Shown: positions 46,037 through 55,913, counted from the first letter of the stretch. The stretch is 64,000 nt of DNA from Bifidobacterium thermophilum (GCA_000741495.1 JGZV01000001.1:1-64000); one strand, 5' to 3'. Translations and numbers: made by a program. Notes: generated by a model not told the origin, from the letters alone.

Positions 46037-47791
46037 CTACTGTACACTTGTCGCGAGCAATTCACGCGCATGGTCGAGCGAGGTTCCCGATTCACTGCCG
46101 GAGAGCATGCGGGCGATTTCCTGGATACGCTGTTCGCCATCCACACGGGTGACCGTCGTGACTACGCTCGCCTCCTCCGGCTCATCGGAAGCACCCGATT
46201 GGGCCGGCTGTTTGCTGACCACATACTGTTCTTGCGCCCATGAGGCGACCTGCGCCAAATGCGTGACCACGATGACTTGCGACGTACGGGCAAGCTTCGC
46301 CAAACGCCGCCCGAGTTCAGCCGCAGCCTTACCTCCGACACCGGCATCGACTTCATCGAAAATAAACGTCATGTCGGCGGCACTGCCACGCCGTTCGGCG
46401 ACAGTCAATTCAAGCGCCAACATAAGGCGGCTCAGCTCGCCGCCTGAAGCGCTCGATCCCATCGGCAGGGCATCCGAACCGGGGAACGGGGTGAATGCGA
46501 ACATGATATCGTCCATGCCATGCGCATCAAGCACCGCCGCATCCGCATCGCCTTCCGTGTCCGCACGCGGCTGTACGCGCACATCCAGGCTTGCCCCCGC
46601 CATCGCAAGTTCCGCCAATTCCGCAGTGACCCGTCGGCTTAACTCCCCCGCCGCTTCGGCACGTACAGCACTCAGCTTGCGAGCGGCCTGCAACGCCTGG
46701 CTGGCAAGCTCACTGCGCTGCGCACGCAACTGGTCGAGTTTCTCCGGGCTCGCATCCAGATCTTCGACCTCAAACACCGCTTTGTCCCGCCATGCGATGA
46801 CATCGGCAAGGCTTGGCCCCCACCGCCTCGTCAACTCACCCAGCTCGTGAATCCGCGCGTTGATCGCATCCAAATCACCCTCATCATCGTCATGATCCAG
46901 TTGCCGGGACAATGTGAACGCCACGTCAACAAGATCCGTTTCAATGGAATCCAAGCGTTGCGCGAGCCGGTCGTATGTGTCGTCACCATCCATGCGAATC
47001 GAACGCAGGCTTTGGGCAGCATGCCGGACCAGATCAGTCGCCCCCATCCCGTCCGAACCAGTGTCGAATTGTGACGCGTCCAAGGCGGCGAGCGCACTGG
47101 TGACACCCTGTTGGATGGAGGCTGCATTCTCAATACGGGAGCGCTTGGCTTTCAGTTCCTCGTCTTCACCGGGCTGGGGGTCGGCTTGGTTGATACGTTC
47201 GATGGATTCGCGCAGATAGTCGGCTCGCTGCCTGGCATCCGCCTGCTGATGTTCGAGCGTATTCAACCGCTCATCGATGGCTTTGAGCGCCTGCCAAGCG
47301 TCGTGATAGGCGTTCAGTTGTGTGCTGTCTTCGGCGTACGCGTCAAGCAGGTCACGTTGCCGTGCGGCGGAGGCGATGCGCAGCTGATCGGCTTGGCCGT
47401 GGATGGTGACCAGATGTTGCGCGATGTCTTCAAGCACCGACCTTGGCACGCTGTGTCCGGACAGTACCGAGCGGGACCTGCCGGATACCGGGATGGTGCG
47501 GGATAGAAACAGTTCGCCGTCGTCGGCGTTCGTGTCGACACCGGCCTCTTTGGCTTGGATGGCCGCCGGATTGTCGGCGTCTACCATGAACACGCCTTGC
47601 GCCCATGCTTGGGTCGCGCCCGGACGGACGCGTCTGGATTGTGCCGGCGCACCGGAAATGAGACGGATGGCGCTGAGCAGCATGGATTTGCCGGCACCGG
47701 TTTCGCCGGTGATGGCGGTCATACCTTTGGCTGGGGTGATACGCGCTTCCTGAATTGGCCCTAGATCATGGATTTCGAGCTCTTCCAGCAT
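46037..47791 (-). CDS. recN: DNA repair protein RecN
   Basis: RecN is an SMC-like ATPase acting early in double-strand break repair. The 584-residue protein has the Walker A in MTAITGETGAGKSMLLSAIRLI, a long coiled-coil centre, the ABC signature in SGGELSRLMLALELT, and Walker B in MTFIFDEVDAGVGGKAA. Its ATG overlaps the nadK stop (TGATG), so the two are coupled. Confidence 0.96.
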   Translation of the reverse strand: MLEELEIHDLGPIQEARITPAKGMTAITGETGAGKSMLLSAIRLISGAPAQSRRVRPGATQAWAQGVFMVDADNPAAIQAKEAGVDTNADDGELFLSRTIPVSGRSRSVLSGHSVPRSVLEDIAQHLVTIHGQADQLRIASAARQRDLLDAYAEDSTQLNAYHDAWQALKAIDERLNTLEHQQADARQRADYLRESIERINQADPQPGEDEELKAKRSRIENAASIQQGVTSALAALDASQFDTGSDGMGATDLVRHAAQSLRSIRMDGDDTYDRLAQRLDSIETDLVDVAFTLSRQLDHDDDEGDLDAINARIHELGELTRRWGPSLADVIAWRDKAVFEVEDLDASPEKLDQLRAQRSELASQALQAARKLSAVRAEAAGELSRRVTAELAELAMAGASLDVRVQPRADTEGDADAAVLDAHGMDDIMFAFTPFPGSDALPMGSSASGGELSRLMLALELTVAERRGSAADMTFIFDEVDAGVGGKAAAELGRRLAKLARTSQVIVVTHLAQVASWAQEQYVVSKQPAQSGASDEPEEASVVTTVTRVDGEQRIQEIARMLSGSESGTSLDHARELLATSVQ

Positions 47792-48735
47792 CAGCGGGTA
47801 TCCTCCTTGGTGTCGATGATATTGCCGGCATTGGCTGCGTTCTGCGACTGTCGGGCGTGGCCATGTTCACGCCAGCCGACAACCGGCAGGTCGAATTTGG
47901 TGACGAGACGTTGTGTGAATGGTACACCGGACAGTCGGGCGAGACGTAACCGGCATTGTGATTCGCGTACGACGACGCGGGTGCCCTTGGGTAGGGCGCG
48001 CTGGCGTCGGCCATCGCAGCAAATCCACCCGTCTGACGTGGAATTATCGAGAATCGTCATCGTAAACGACGATCCGGAGCCGATTACCAGTGGCCGGGCG
48101 AATAGGGCGTGTGCGGCGAGCGGGACGAGTTGCAACGCTTCGACATTCGGCCAGATGATCGGGCCGCCGGCGGAGAACGCGTAGGCGGTGGAGCCGGTCG
48201 GCGTGGATACGATGACGCCGTCACATCCGAATGAGCTCATCTCGACATCGTCAACACTGATGGACAGTTCCACCATTTTGCCGCGGTCGGATCGTTCGAG
48301 GGTGATGTCGTTGAGCGCCCAGTCGCTCAGCGGCTCGCTTACCCCCGGCAGCCACACGTCAACATGCGCGATCATGCGCTCGTCAATCGAATAGTCATGA
48401 TCCGCGACGCGCCGGATCGCATCGGCCATCTGGAAGCTTTCAAATTCGGCGAGAAATCCTACGTGTCCGAGATTGACGCCCAGAATCGGGACTTTGCTGG
48501 AATGGACAAGTTCCGCTGCACGCAAAATCGTGCCGTCTCCGCCGAGAACGACAACGATTTCCGTGTCGTCATCAATCTGCGTGACCGGTTCGGCGAATTC
48601 CGGGGCGGCGACATTATCGATGATCGAAACATCGAATCCTGCGCCACGCAACTGGTCCACCGCTTCGGACACCACGGTTCCGCTTTCACGCAACCGGGTA
48701 TGAGTCACCACAACAGCGCGTCGCCCAGACGTCAT
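47791..48735 (-). CDS. nadK: NAD kinase
   Basis: NadK phosphorylates NAD to NADP. The 314-residue protein has IVVLGGDGTILRAAEL (GGDG motif), GVNLGHVGFLAEFE, and GCDGVIVSTPTGSTAYAFSAGGPI. It is directly upstream of recN with overlapping stop and start. In many actinobacteria tlyA precedes it; here a K+ uptake cluster intervenes. Confidence 0.96.
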   Translation of the reverse strand: MTSGRRAVVVTHTRLRESGTVVSEAVDQLRGAGFDVSIIDNVAAPEFAEPVTQIDDDTEIVVVLGGDGTILRAAELVHSSKVPILGVNLGHVGFLAEFESFQMADAIRRVADHDYSIDERMIAHVDVWLPGVSEPLSDWALNDITLERSDRGKMVELSISVDDVEMSSFGCDGVIVSTPTGSTAYAFSAGGPIIWPNVEALQLVPLAAHALFARPLVIGSGSSFTMTILDNSTSDGWICCDGRRQRALPKGTRVVVRESQCRLRLARLSGVPFTQRLVTKFDLPVVGWREHGHARQSQNAANAGNIIDTKEDTR

Positions 48736-48864
48736 ATGCCGCCCCTTTCCGAGTAAGGCAGTGCCCGCGTATCAGACGCGGCCAAACCTACACCCATCCT
48801 AGCCGAATGTCATCTACAATAGCCGCAGAGCCCAAGTACCGGCACGCTGTAAGGAGCGCAGAAC

Positions 48865-50325
48865 ATGAACCTCGTCCTTGACGAGTCTTCCACGAATCGT
48901 GAGGCCTCGCGCGGCTACAGCTGGTGGTTCTCCGGCGACGCGTTCGAGCGTCAGGCGGCGCAAGACCGAAAACCGCCGCGACGGAACCTGTCCGCCAGAC
49001 TGTGGTCGCACCCGGGGCGTCTGACCATCCTGTATTTTTTCACACTGATCATCATTGCTACGGTACTGCTCGCTCTGCCGATCAGTTCGCACAGTCGCAC
49101 GGCCACCGACCCGGTGGTGTCGTTTTTCACTGCGGTGTCCGCCGCCTCAACCTGCGGCATCCAAGTGGTCAACACGACCACGCATTGGTCGGCGTTCGGC
49201 CAGGCGGTTATTCTCCTCGCAGTACAGTTCGGCGGCTTCGGGGTGATGACGTTCGCTTCCTTGATCGCGTTGGCGGTCAACCGGCATATCAAAGCATCGC
49301 AGCGCATGCTCACCGCCACCGAAATCGGTGCGACCAAATTAAGCGAAACCAAAGGTGTGCTCAACGCAGTCCTGGTCACGACCTTGCTGATTGAGGTCAT
49401 CACCTTCTTCGCATTGTTCCCCGGCTTGCTGCACGTCAACCACGGTAATGTGAGGCATGCGCTGTGGGAAGCGTTGTTCTTCGCAGTGATTTCGTACAAC
49501 AACGCCGGGTTCACCCCTGACGGCGCGGGACTGCATGTCAACAGCTGGTCGGTCGGATTGCCTGTGCTGCTCAGCGCGTTCTGCGGTACGCTCGGTTTCC
49601 CTGTCCTGCTTAACCTTATGCGTGCGGCACGCAACCATACGCCGCCCAAACGCTGGACTTTGCACACCAAAATCACCCTGATCGCCACGTTCAGCATGGT
49701 TGCCGTCTCGCTGATATGGTTCCGCTGTGTTGAGTGGAACAATCACACGCTGTTCGCACACGCCGACCTGCAAACCCGGATGCGGTACGCGCTCACCGCC
49801 GCAGTGATGCCGCGAACCTCCGGGTTCGACCCGTCGTGGGTGCCTCAGGTCAGCGATCCGACGAAAGTGTTCATGAGTGCGGTCATGTTCATCGGTGGCG
49901 GCAGTACGTCTACCGCGGGCGGCATCCGCGTGACCACTTTCGTTGTCGTCCTGCTTGTTTGCCGTGCCGCATTCCGAGGCCGTCATGATGTGACCGTACT
50001 GCGTAAACGTATCAGCGAGCGCACGACGATGACTGCGGTGAGTATTATGACCACGTGCCTGTCGCTGGTGTTTGTGGTGTCGGTCGCGTTGATGGTGGTG
50101 TCCGACTGTTCGCTCAGTGACGCGTTGTTCGATACGTGTTCAGCGTTCGGATTGGGCGGTTATACGGTCGGTGTTGCCGATCAGGGTGACCCTGCGGCGT
50201 TGCTGCTGTTGTCGGTGACGATGATTGTCGGGCGTATCGGCCCGATGACGATCGCGTATGCGATCAACCGGCCTGCCCAAGCGGAGGCTGTGCATTTTCC
50301 TGAGGAGCCGATTATCGTAGGGTAA
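48865..50325 (+). CDS. ktrB: K+ uptake channel subunit (KtrB/TrkH family)
   Basis: The 486-residue integral membrane protein has an N-terminal tail of about 45 residues, then repeated M1-P-M2 units. The selectivity regions include SAASTCGIQVV, SYNNAGFTPDG, MPRTSGFDPSWV and CSAFGLGGYTVGV. It transports K+ (possibly with Na+). The RCK-type regulator gene follows within 100 bp on the same strand. The pair is divergent from nadK. Confidence 0.92.
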   Translation: MNLVLDESSTNREASRGYSWWFSGDAFERQAAQDRKPPRRNLSARLWSHPGRLTILYFFTLIIIATVLLALPISSHSRTATDPVVSFFTAVSAASTCGIQVVNTTTHWSAFGQAVILLAVQFGGFGVMTFASLIALAVNRHIKASQRMLTATEIGATKLSETKGVLNAVLVTTLLIEVITFFALFPGLLHVNHGNVRHALWEALFFAVISYNNAGFTPDGAGLHVNSWSVGLPVLLSAFCGTLGFPVLLNLMRAARNHTPPKRWTLHTKITLIATFSMVAVSLIWFRCVEWNNHTLFAHADLQTRMRYALTAAVMPRTSGFDPSWVPQVSDPTKVFMSAVMFIGGGSTSTAGGIRVTTFVVVLLVCRAAFRGRHDVTVLRKRISERTTMTAVSIMTTCLSLVFVVSVALMVVSDCSLSDALFDTCSAFGLGGYTVGVADQGDPAALLLLSVTMIVGRIGPMTIAYAINRPAQAEAVHFPEEPIIVG

Positions 50326-50420
50326 TGGTGCAACTGGCGTCGTGTATGCCGCTTCGGTGGTGTGTTTGGCGTGAGCTGGGTCGATTGTGTCGGTCGGCAG
50401 TTTCGAAAGGAAAGCGTGGA

Positions 50421-51074
50421 ATGGCGGATAATAATCGCAGTGTCTTGGTGGTGGGGCTTGGTCGGTTCGGCAGTTCGGTGGCGGCGACACTTGACGAGTT
50501 GGGGCAGGATGTGCTGGCTGTGGACAAGGATCCTGATCTGGTGAACCGGTGGTCATCGACGATTCCGACCGTCCAAGCGGATATGACGGATGTGTTGGCG
50601 GTCGAGCAGATTGATGCCGGCATGTTCGCGACGGCTGTTGTGGCGATCGGTGACAGCATCGAAGCTTCGGTGATTACCACGGGAAATCTGCTGGACGCTG
50701 GGATCACTGATTTATGGGCGAAATCGGTGTCGAAGGAGCATGCGCGGATTTTGCAGCGTATCGGTGCACGGCATGTGATCAATGCGGAAATGGATGCCGG
50801 TAAGCGGATCGGGCATTTGGTATCCGGTGATTATCTTGATTACATTGAGATTGAAGGGCCCCATACCGTGGTGAAAATCCATACGCCGGCGCAGGTTGTG
50901 GACCGGACGGTCGCCCAGGCTCGCGTCCACGACCGCTACGGGGTGACGGTGGTGGCGGTGAAATCACCTGGCCGCGAGTTGCAGTACGGGTCGAAGGATA
51001 TCGTCATGCATCGCAATGATGAGCTGATTATCATGGGCAAACAAGACCAAATCGACCGTTTTATGCGTGGGTGA
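50421..51074 (+). CDS. ktrA: K+ uptake regulatory subunit (KtrA/TrkA, RCK domain)
   Basis: The 217-residue protein has an N-terminal Rossmann fold (SVLVVGLGRFGSSVAATLDELGQDVLAVDKD) that binds adenine nucleotides, and a C-terminal RCK_C domain (GVTVVAVKSPGRELQYGSKDIVMHRNDELIIMGKQDQI). It gates the partner KtrB channel. The start at 50421 has AAAGGAAAG upstream; a longer frame to 50325 is out of character. Confidence 0.93.
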   Translation: MADNNRSVLVVGLGRFGSSVAATLDELGQDVLAVDKDPDLVNRWSSTIPTVQADMTDVLAVEQIDAGMFATAVVAIGDSIEASVITTGNLLDAGITDLWAKSVSKEHARILQRIGARHVINAEMDAGKRIGHLVSGDYLDYIEIEGPHTVVKIHTPAQVVDRTVAQARVHDRYGVTVVAVKSPGRELQYGSKDIVMHRNDELIIMGKQDQIDRFMRG

Positions 51075-51242
51075 ATCCGGCGGATGTCCGTTCCACCCTG
51101 CGATTTGGCATCCTGCAGGCGTTTCGGTATGCTTTTGGTCATATCGGCGTGAATCCCGGGAAGGGGGCACGCCACATTCACCAGTGTCCGGGCGGCACGG
51201 CGCATGTCGGATTCGCACGGATGCTCTGGCGGAAGGGCGAAG

Positions 51243-52058
51243 ATGACCACAGAATGTCGGGGAGAACCGCGTCTGGAACACAGTCGGGGTAATGGCTTGG
51301 TGCCAGGCGCGCAACGTATGAATAGCGGGCAGAATGCTCATGCGATGCCGGCACGCCGGGACGCATTGATGACAACCATCGTGCAGGCGAGAACCTACAA
51401 TGAGCCGATTGATATGGGGCGAATTGTTGTGCTTCGACAGTTGTACTCCCCCGGCATCAGCGCTCGGAGCCTATTGTGCGATAACGCCACGGTGGTATGC
51501 GACGGCGATCTTACCGCGTCTCGTCTCAGCGGTTCCGGCAAACTCATCATCAATGGTCACGCTCGCTGTGACACATTGGATTTCATTGGGGAAATCCAAT
51601 GCGCTGGAAGCATCACATGCGCGAACAGGTTGACGGTGACCGGTTTGGTACGCACCCAGGCAGGCATTGGCGCATCGCATATTGTTATCACCGGCGTGGT
51701 GAATGCCCCTTGTCTTGTCGCCGATGACACGGTCACCATCCGTTGTATCGGCAGCGGACTGAGCGTACAGCGTGCTTTCCCTTATGCCATGCATCGCAGT
51801 GAAATCGGTGTGATTGATACGAGTGTGGTCACCGCCGAGCATATGGTATGCGACCGGATTGAGGCTGAGCGGATCGAACTGAACCATGCCTGCCGGGTTC
51901 GGGTTGTCCCCTCATCCGCGACCCTGTTGCATGACACGCATTCGCGGGTAGCGTTCAGCGCCGGCCCCGACGGCAATCTGATGATCAAGAAACGTATCGC
52001 ATCCGAAATAACGGCACCATCTCAACGTTCAATATCCGATTGTCCGGCACGCGCATAA
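51243..52058 (+). CDS. Hypothetical protein with bactofilin-like beta-helix repeats
   Basis: From the ATG at 51243 (GGAAGGGCGA upstream) the protein is 271 residues. The centre is a run of short beta-type repeats with Gly and small residues at regular steps: NATVVCDGDLTASRLSGSG, KLIINGHARCDTLDFIGEIQ, CAGSITCANRLTVTGLVRTQ, and so on to about residue 170. This recalls bactofilins and other right-handed beta-helix proteins, with several Cys in equivalent turns. It has no signal peptide. Its last 37 bases overlap the convergent tlyA gene. The family call is tentative; no function is proposed. Confidence 0.6.
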   Translation: MTTECRGEPRLEHSRGNGLVPGAQRMNSGQNAHAMPARRDALMTTIVQARTYNEPIDMGRIVVLRQLYSPGISARSLLCDNATVVCDGDLTASRLSGSGKLIINGHARCDTLDFIGEIQCAGSITCANRLTVTGLVRTQAGIGASHIVITGVVNAPCLVADDTVTIRCIGSGLSVQRAFPYAMHRSEIGVIDTSVVTAEHMVCDRIEAERIELNHACRVRVVPSSATLLHDTHSRVAFSAGPDGNLMIKKRIASEITAPSQRSISDCPARA

Positions 52059-52786
52059 AGCAGATATTCCACGTTACCAAAAGTCCCCTCAATCGGGGAT
52101 ACCGTCGTGCCAACAATCGTAAGTCCTTGGGCTTGGGCGCACGCGGTGACGCGGGCGACTGCCCGATCGCGCAGCTGCGGATCGTCGACGATACCGTTTT
52201 TGCCGAGATTGCCACGGCCGACTTCGAACTGGGGTTTGATCAGGAGCACAATGTGGGCTCCCGGAGCAGCGATCCGCGCAATCACGGGAATGACGTAAGT
52301 CAAGGAGATGAAGGAGACATCCGAGACAATCATGGACGGCGTGTAGGCCAGGTCCTCACGCGTGATATCGCGAATATTGACTCCGCTCATGTCAATCACC
52401 CGTGGATCGGCGGCGATGCGTGGATCCAGCTGGCCGTGGCCGACATCGAGTGCGATCACGTGCGCCGCCCCGCGTCTGAGCAGCACTTGGGTGAAACCAC
52501 CGGTTGAAGCGCCGATATCAAGACAATCCATGCCTTCCGGCTCAATCAGTCCACAATCGGCGAACGCGTCAAACGCTCCGACAAGCTTGTACGCGCCTCG
52601 GGACACGTAATCGTCCCCACGGTCGGCTTCAAGCGTGTCTTGGGAGGTGACAGCGAGCGATGGCTTGGTTTGGATGATCCCGTTGACGCGGACGTTGCCG
52701 CTGCGGATCAGTCGACTCGCTTTGGTTCTGGTCTGTGCCAAGCCCCGATCGACGAGCGCGAGGTCAAGCCTGGTTGAACCGGTCAT
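52022..52786 (-). CDS. tlyA: rRNA 2'-O-methyltransferase TlyA
   Basis: TlyA methylates cytidines in 16S and 23S rRNA, which in mycobacteria confers capreomycin sensitivity. The 254-residue protein has an N-terminal S4 domain (RLDLALVDRGLAQTRTKASRLIRSGNVRVNG) and an FtsJ-type methyltransferase domain (CLDIGASTGGFTQVLLRRGAAHVIALDVGHGQL, VSDVSFISLTYV, LLIKPQFEVGRGN). Its end overlaps the plus-strand gene at 51243-52058. Confidence 0.94.
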   Translation of the reverse strand: MTGSTRLDLALVDRGLAQTRTKASRLIRSGNVRVNGIIQTKPSLAVTSQDTLEADRGDDYVSRGAYKLVGAFDAFADCGLIEPEGMDCLDIGASTGGFTQVLLRRGAAHVIALDVGHGQLDPRIAADPRVIDMSGVNIRDITREDLAYTPSMIVSDVSFISLTYVIPVIARIAAPGAHIVLLIKPQFEVGRGNLGKNGIVDDPQLRDRAVARVTACAQAQGLTIVGTTVSPIEGTFGNVEYLLYARAGQSDIER

Positions 52787-52991
52787 GGTTGTCCTGTCCC
52801 TTCATCCACATGCGCTGCTTACGGTCAAACACCGCCAGATACGGCGGTATCCTGGGCATCCATTCCTTTTTCCGGGGATGCCCGTCGTACTGCGGGCAAC
52901 GTCGCCGGAGGATATCAAGCTTGCGCACGGCACGGATACGATACGCCTGCACGCCGGTTTGTGCGCCGGCACATTCCCCGAAGCGCGGCAC
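52764..52991 (-). CDS. Possible small basic protein between the NagD-like gene and tlyA
   Basis: A 75-residue frame fills the gap between the phosphatase stop and tlyA and overlaps tlyA by 23 bases. Its second half (CPQYDGHPRKKEWMPRIPPYLAVFDRKQRMWMKG) is basic and aromatic and looks protein-like, but I recognise no family and the start is unclear. It could be non-coding. Confidence 0.3.
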   Translation of the reverse strand: MPRFGECAGAQTGVQAYRIRAVRKLDILRRRCPQYDGHPRKKEWMPRIPPYLAVFDRKQRMWMKGQDNHDRFNQA

Positions 52992-54027
52992 TCATGCGAT
53001 GGCGAATCCGACAGCAGTGGTGTCCGTATCCTCGCCGACATCAGCCCGTTCCCATGTCGCGCACAGCGCGGCACGTAACGCGTTGATGCTTGTCGGGTCG
53101 CTGACCGTGAGCCTGCCATGTTCGACACTTGCCTGGGCGTCTGCACAACGCCATGAGCCGTCCGGCAGGCGTGCTGGCTGCGGCATGGCGGTAAGCAGAC
53201 CGCGTAAATCCTCGGACACGTATGTGGGCCGCAAATGCTCGGGTGCGTGCAGCAGCTGCTGCGGGTCGGTAACCCCGGTCAGTACGGCAAGCGAGTCATA
53301 ATCGCCACGGTTGCCTGCCTCGATATCCGTGTCAAGCCGGTCACCGATCGCCAGGCACTGTTCACGCGCGACCGGTGTGGCACCATCGTGTGCGGCAAGA
53401 ATCCGCGCCTCATCATACATCGCGGACTCCGGTTTACCGGCTGACCCAACCGGTTCCACGCCGGTGGCGTTGATCACCGCTTGAATCATGGAACCGCAGC
53501 CCGGGGCGATTCCGAGTTCACGGGGAATGGTCAGGTCACGGTTCGTGACGAAGTATTGGGCGCCGTGTTCGACCGCGTACGCGACTTGTGCCATTTCCTG
53601 CCAGCTCATCTGCGGATACCAGCCTTGGATGACCGCAACAGGATGATCCTGGGCTTGCCGCACGACGCGCAACCCCTGGTTGGTGACTTCCTCCGCCAGA
53701 TGTTCCGCCCCCAACACCAGCACGGGTGAGTCTTGGGGAACATGTTTGGCGACCATGCGGGCGGCGACAACCGATGAGGTGATGACCTGCCAGGGTTCGA
53801 CATCAAGGCCGAAACCTCGGAGCTGCTCGGCGACGATCCGCTGGAAGCGCGACGAGTTATTGGTCGTGTACTCGATGGTCATGCCAGCGGCTTGCGCCTG
53901 GCGGATACTGTCCGCAGCATGGTCGACCGGGAGTTTCCCCCCGGTAGACCACACCATCCAAATCAAGTAGCGCGAGCCGGTAGGTCTCGTCAAGCGGCCG
54001 CTTGGCGCCGCCGAGCAGCTTACTCAT
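52992..54027 (-). pseudogene. NagD-type HAD phosphatase, frameshift at a six-C run
   Basis: From the ATG at 54027, which overlaps the stop of the upstream TPR gene (ATGA), the frame reads MSKLLGGAKRPLDETYRLAL, then LDLDGVVYRG, which carries the HAD nucleophile motif. At the plus-strand C6 run 53937-53942 the sense moves by one base to the frame giving GKLPVDHAADSIRQAQAAGMTIEYTTNNSSR and on through FVTNRDLTIP, GKPESAMYDEARI and CLAIGDRLDTDIEAG to the end at 52992. One C fewer restores an uninterrupted protein of about 344 residues. The annotatable frame alone lacks the catalytic aspartate. Given the well-kept remainder, a sequence error is at least as likely as a true mutation. Confidence 0.75.
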
Positions 54028-55913
54028 GCCTGATCGCCGTCCGTCTGCGCAGCGTCGTCTTCGGTGGCGTCCATATCGGCGGTTTCTGACGTATTGTCAG
54101 TCTCGTCTGCGGCTTGAGCGGGCTCAGCGGACGTATCGGATTCGGCGGATTCGTCGGTGTCCGGCTGCTTGTCATCCGATTCAGGCTGCTCGCTCGCGTC
54201 GGCATCCGCTTGATCTTGTGTCTGCTGCGGTTCCTGATCTGCTTGGGCGCCTTCTTCGGTCTCCTGGGCGGGCAGTTCGGTTTCGTCATCCTCCTGCTCA
54301 GGGTCTTCAGGGGCATACTGGGCGTCGTCCTCGCTGATACCCAGATCTTCCATCAGGTCTTCTGGAAGATGCTCAAGATCGTAGTCGATGACGATATCGT
54401 CAGAAGACTGCTCGTCCTCGTCTTCCTCAGCGTACTGCGCTTCAAGCCGGTCGAGCAGGTCATCGAGCTTCACCGCCTCATCATCGCGCCCAGCCTGCTC
54501 AAGGAAGTACTGCTCGGCTTGAACCGCACGCATACGGTAGGCACCCGGCAGCCCCTTCGAACGACCCAGCTGATGGGCGATTTCGATGGCCTTGTCCCAC
54601 AGCTTCAGGTCGCCGAGCGCACCGGCATAGACAAGGAACATCTCCGCTTTCGCTTCACCGTTCAGTCCGCGAGCGTCATCGGACAACGCGATTTCGACCG
54701 CTTTCTTCGGGTGGCCGACACCGCGTTCGCAATCGGCGATCAGCGGCAGATAGTCAAGGTATCCGTTCATACGGTAAGCCGTACGGAACTCACGCAACGC
54801 GAGCTTGTACTTGCCTTGACGGTAGGCCACGAACGCGAGCGCCTCACGGGCGAAGTCCACGCGCGACGCCTGGCGTGCTGCCCACTGGGCGTGCTCGAGC
54901 GCAGCTTGCGGATCGTCCTGTTCAAGCGAATACGCGGCGAGGATATGCAGACCGACATTTTCGGCATGCTCCTTGGACAGGCCACGCAGCCGTTCACGCT
55001 CATCGGTGGACAGCATGGACCAGGTCAGCCCCTTCGGCATCTTCGGTTCGCCCGGACGTCGATCCGTGTACGGATTCTGGGACGGATAGGATACCGTGCC
55101 GTCAGAGTTACGGCGCGGCTTGGACATGTATTCCTCGCGCCTGCGTTCACGCCATTGCTGACGTTCCTCGCGGTTGAACTCGCGGCGTTCCTCACCCTGC
55201 TGTTCACGCTCGGCGGTACGGGAATCCTTACGCTCGTCCTTATTCCAAGGCTTCCGTTCGGCATTGCCGCCGCGATGGTCGTTGAACGGACGACGATGAT
55301 CATCGTGACGGTACCGCGGATTGCCGCCGTCTCGACGGTCGTCGCCGTCACGACGCGGACGGTCATACCCGCTCTTGCGGTCGCCGCGATGGAAGTCCTT
55401 CTTGCCGTAACCGCGCTTACCGTAGTCCTTGCGGTCGCCGCGGTAGCCGCGGTCATCACGACGCTGACCGTCACGGTCGCGGTACTGGTGCTCCTCACGG
55501 GCCTCGCCGTCACGGCGATCATCGTGCCTGTCGTCGCGGTGGAAATCCTTACGGAAACCGTCACGACGCGGCCCCTTATGGAAGTCCTTGCGGAAGCCTC
55601 CACGATGCTCGCCGTCACGGTGGAAATCCTTGCGATAGCCGCGGCGCTCACCGTCTTGACGGCGCTCACCGTCGCGATGCTCGCCTTCCTTGTGGAAGCT
55701 GCGGTGTTCGTCGTCGCGGTGGAAGTCCTTGCGGAAACCATCACGGCGCGGCCCCTTATGGAATCCTTCGCCATCACGATGGCCGTGGCCGAATGAGTGT
55801 CCTTTGCCGCCGCCGCGTGGCTTGAATCCTTTGCCTCCACGTGCGCCCGGGCGACGCGATCCGAATGATTTGCCGCCGCCACGATTACCGTTGCCGTGTT
55901 GTTCTTCTGCCAT
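54024..55913 (-). CDS. TPR-like protein with long charged disordered N-terminal region
   Basis: The 629-residue protein has three parts. Residues of about 1-265 are almost entirely Arg, Gly, Asp, His, Lys and Phe, with units such as GFRKDFHRDDEHR and KGPRRDGFRKDFH repeated several times. Residues of about 290-480 form a helical repeat domain (HILAAYSLEQDDPQAALEHAQWAARQ, ALAFVAYRQGKYKLALREFRTAY, AKAEMFLVYAGALGDLKLWDKAIEIA) of tetratricopeptide type. The last 130 residues are acidic and Gln/Asp/Glu-rich. Opposite-charge ends flanking a TPR core suggest RNA or protein binding; this is inference. It is translationally coupled to the NagD-like gene. Confidence 0.8.
   Translation of the reverse strand: MAEEQHGNGNRGGGKSFGSRRPGARGGKGFKPRGGGKGHSFGHGHRDGEGFHKGPRRDGFRKDFHRDDEHRSFHKEGEHRDGERRQDGERRGYRKDFHRDGEHRGGFRKDFHKGPRRDGFRKDFHRDDRHDDRRDGEAREEHQYRDRDGQRRDDRGYRGDRKDYGKRGYGKKDFHRGDRKSGYDRPRRDGDDRRDGGNPRYRHDDHRRPFNDHRGGNAERKPWNKDERKDSRTAEREQQGEERREFNREERQQWRERRREEYMSKPRRNSDGTVSYPSQNPYTDRRPGEPKMPKGLTWSMLSTDERERLRGLSKEHAENVGLHILAAYSLEQDDPQAALEHAQWAARQASRVDFAREALAFVAYRQGKYKLALREFRTAYRMNGYLDYLPLIADCERGVGHPKKAVEIALSDDARGLNGEAKAEMFLVYAGALGDLKLWDKAIEIAHQLGRSKGLPGAYRMRAVQAEQYFLEQAGRDDEAVKLDDLLDRLEAQYAEEDEDEQSSDDIVIDYDLEHLPEDLMEDLGISEDDAQYAPEDPEQEDDETELPAQETEEGAQADQEPQQTQDQADADASEQPESDDKQPDTDESAESDTSAEPAQAADETDNTSETADMDATEDDAAQTDGDQA

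Noticed and set aside
54114-55796. A 560-codon frame opposite the TPR gene, Val/Leu-rich like a membrane protein
   Set aside because: It is the antisense image of the Arg/Asp/His-rich repeat tract, which reads as hydrophobic residues on the other strand.
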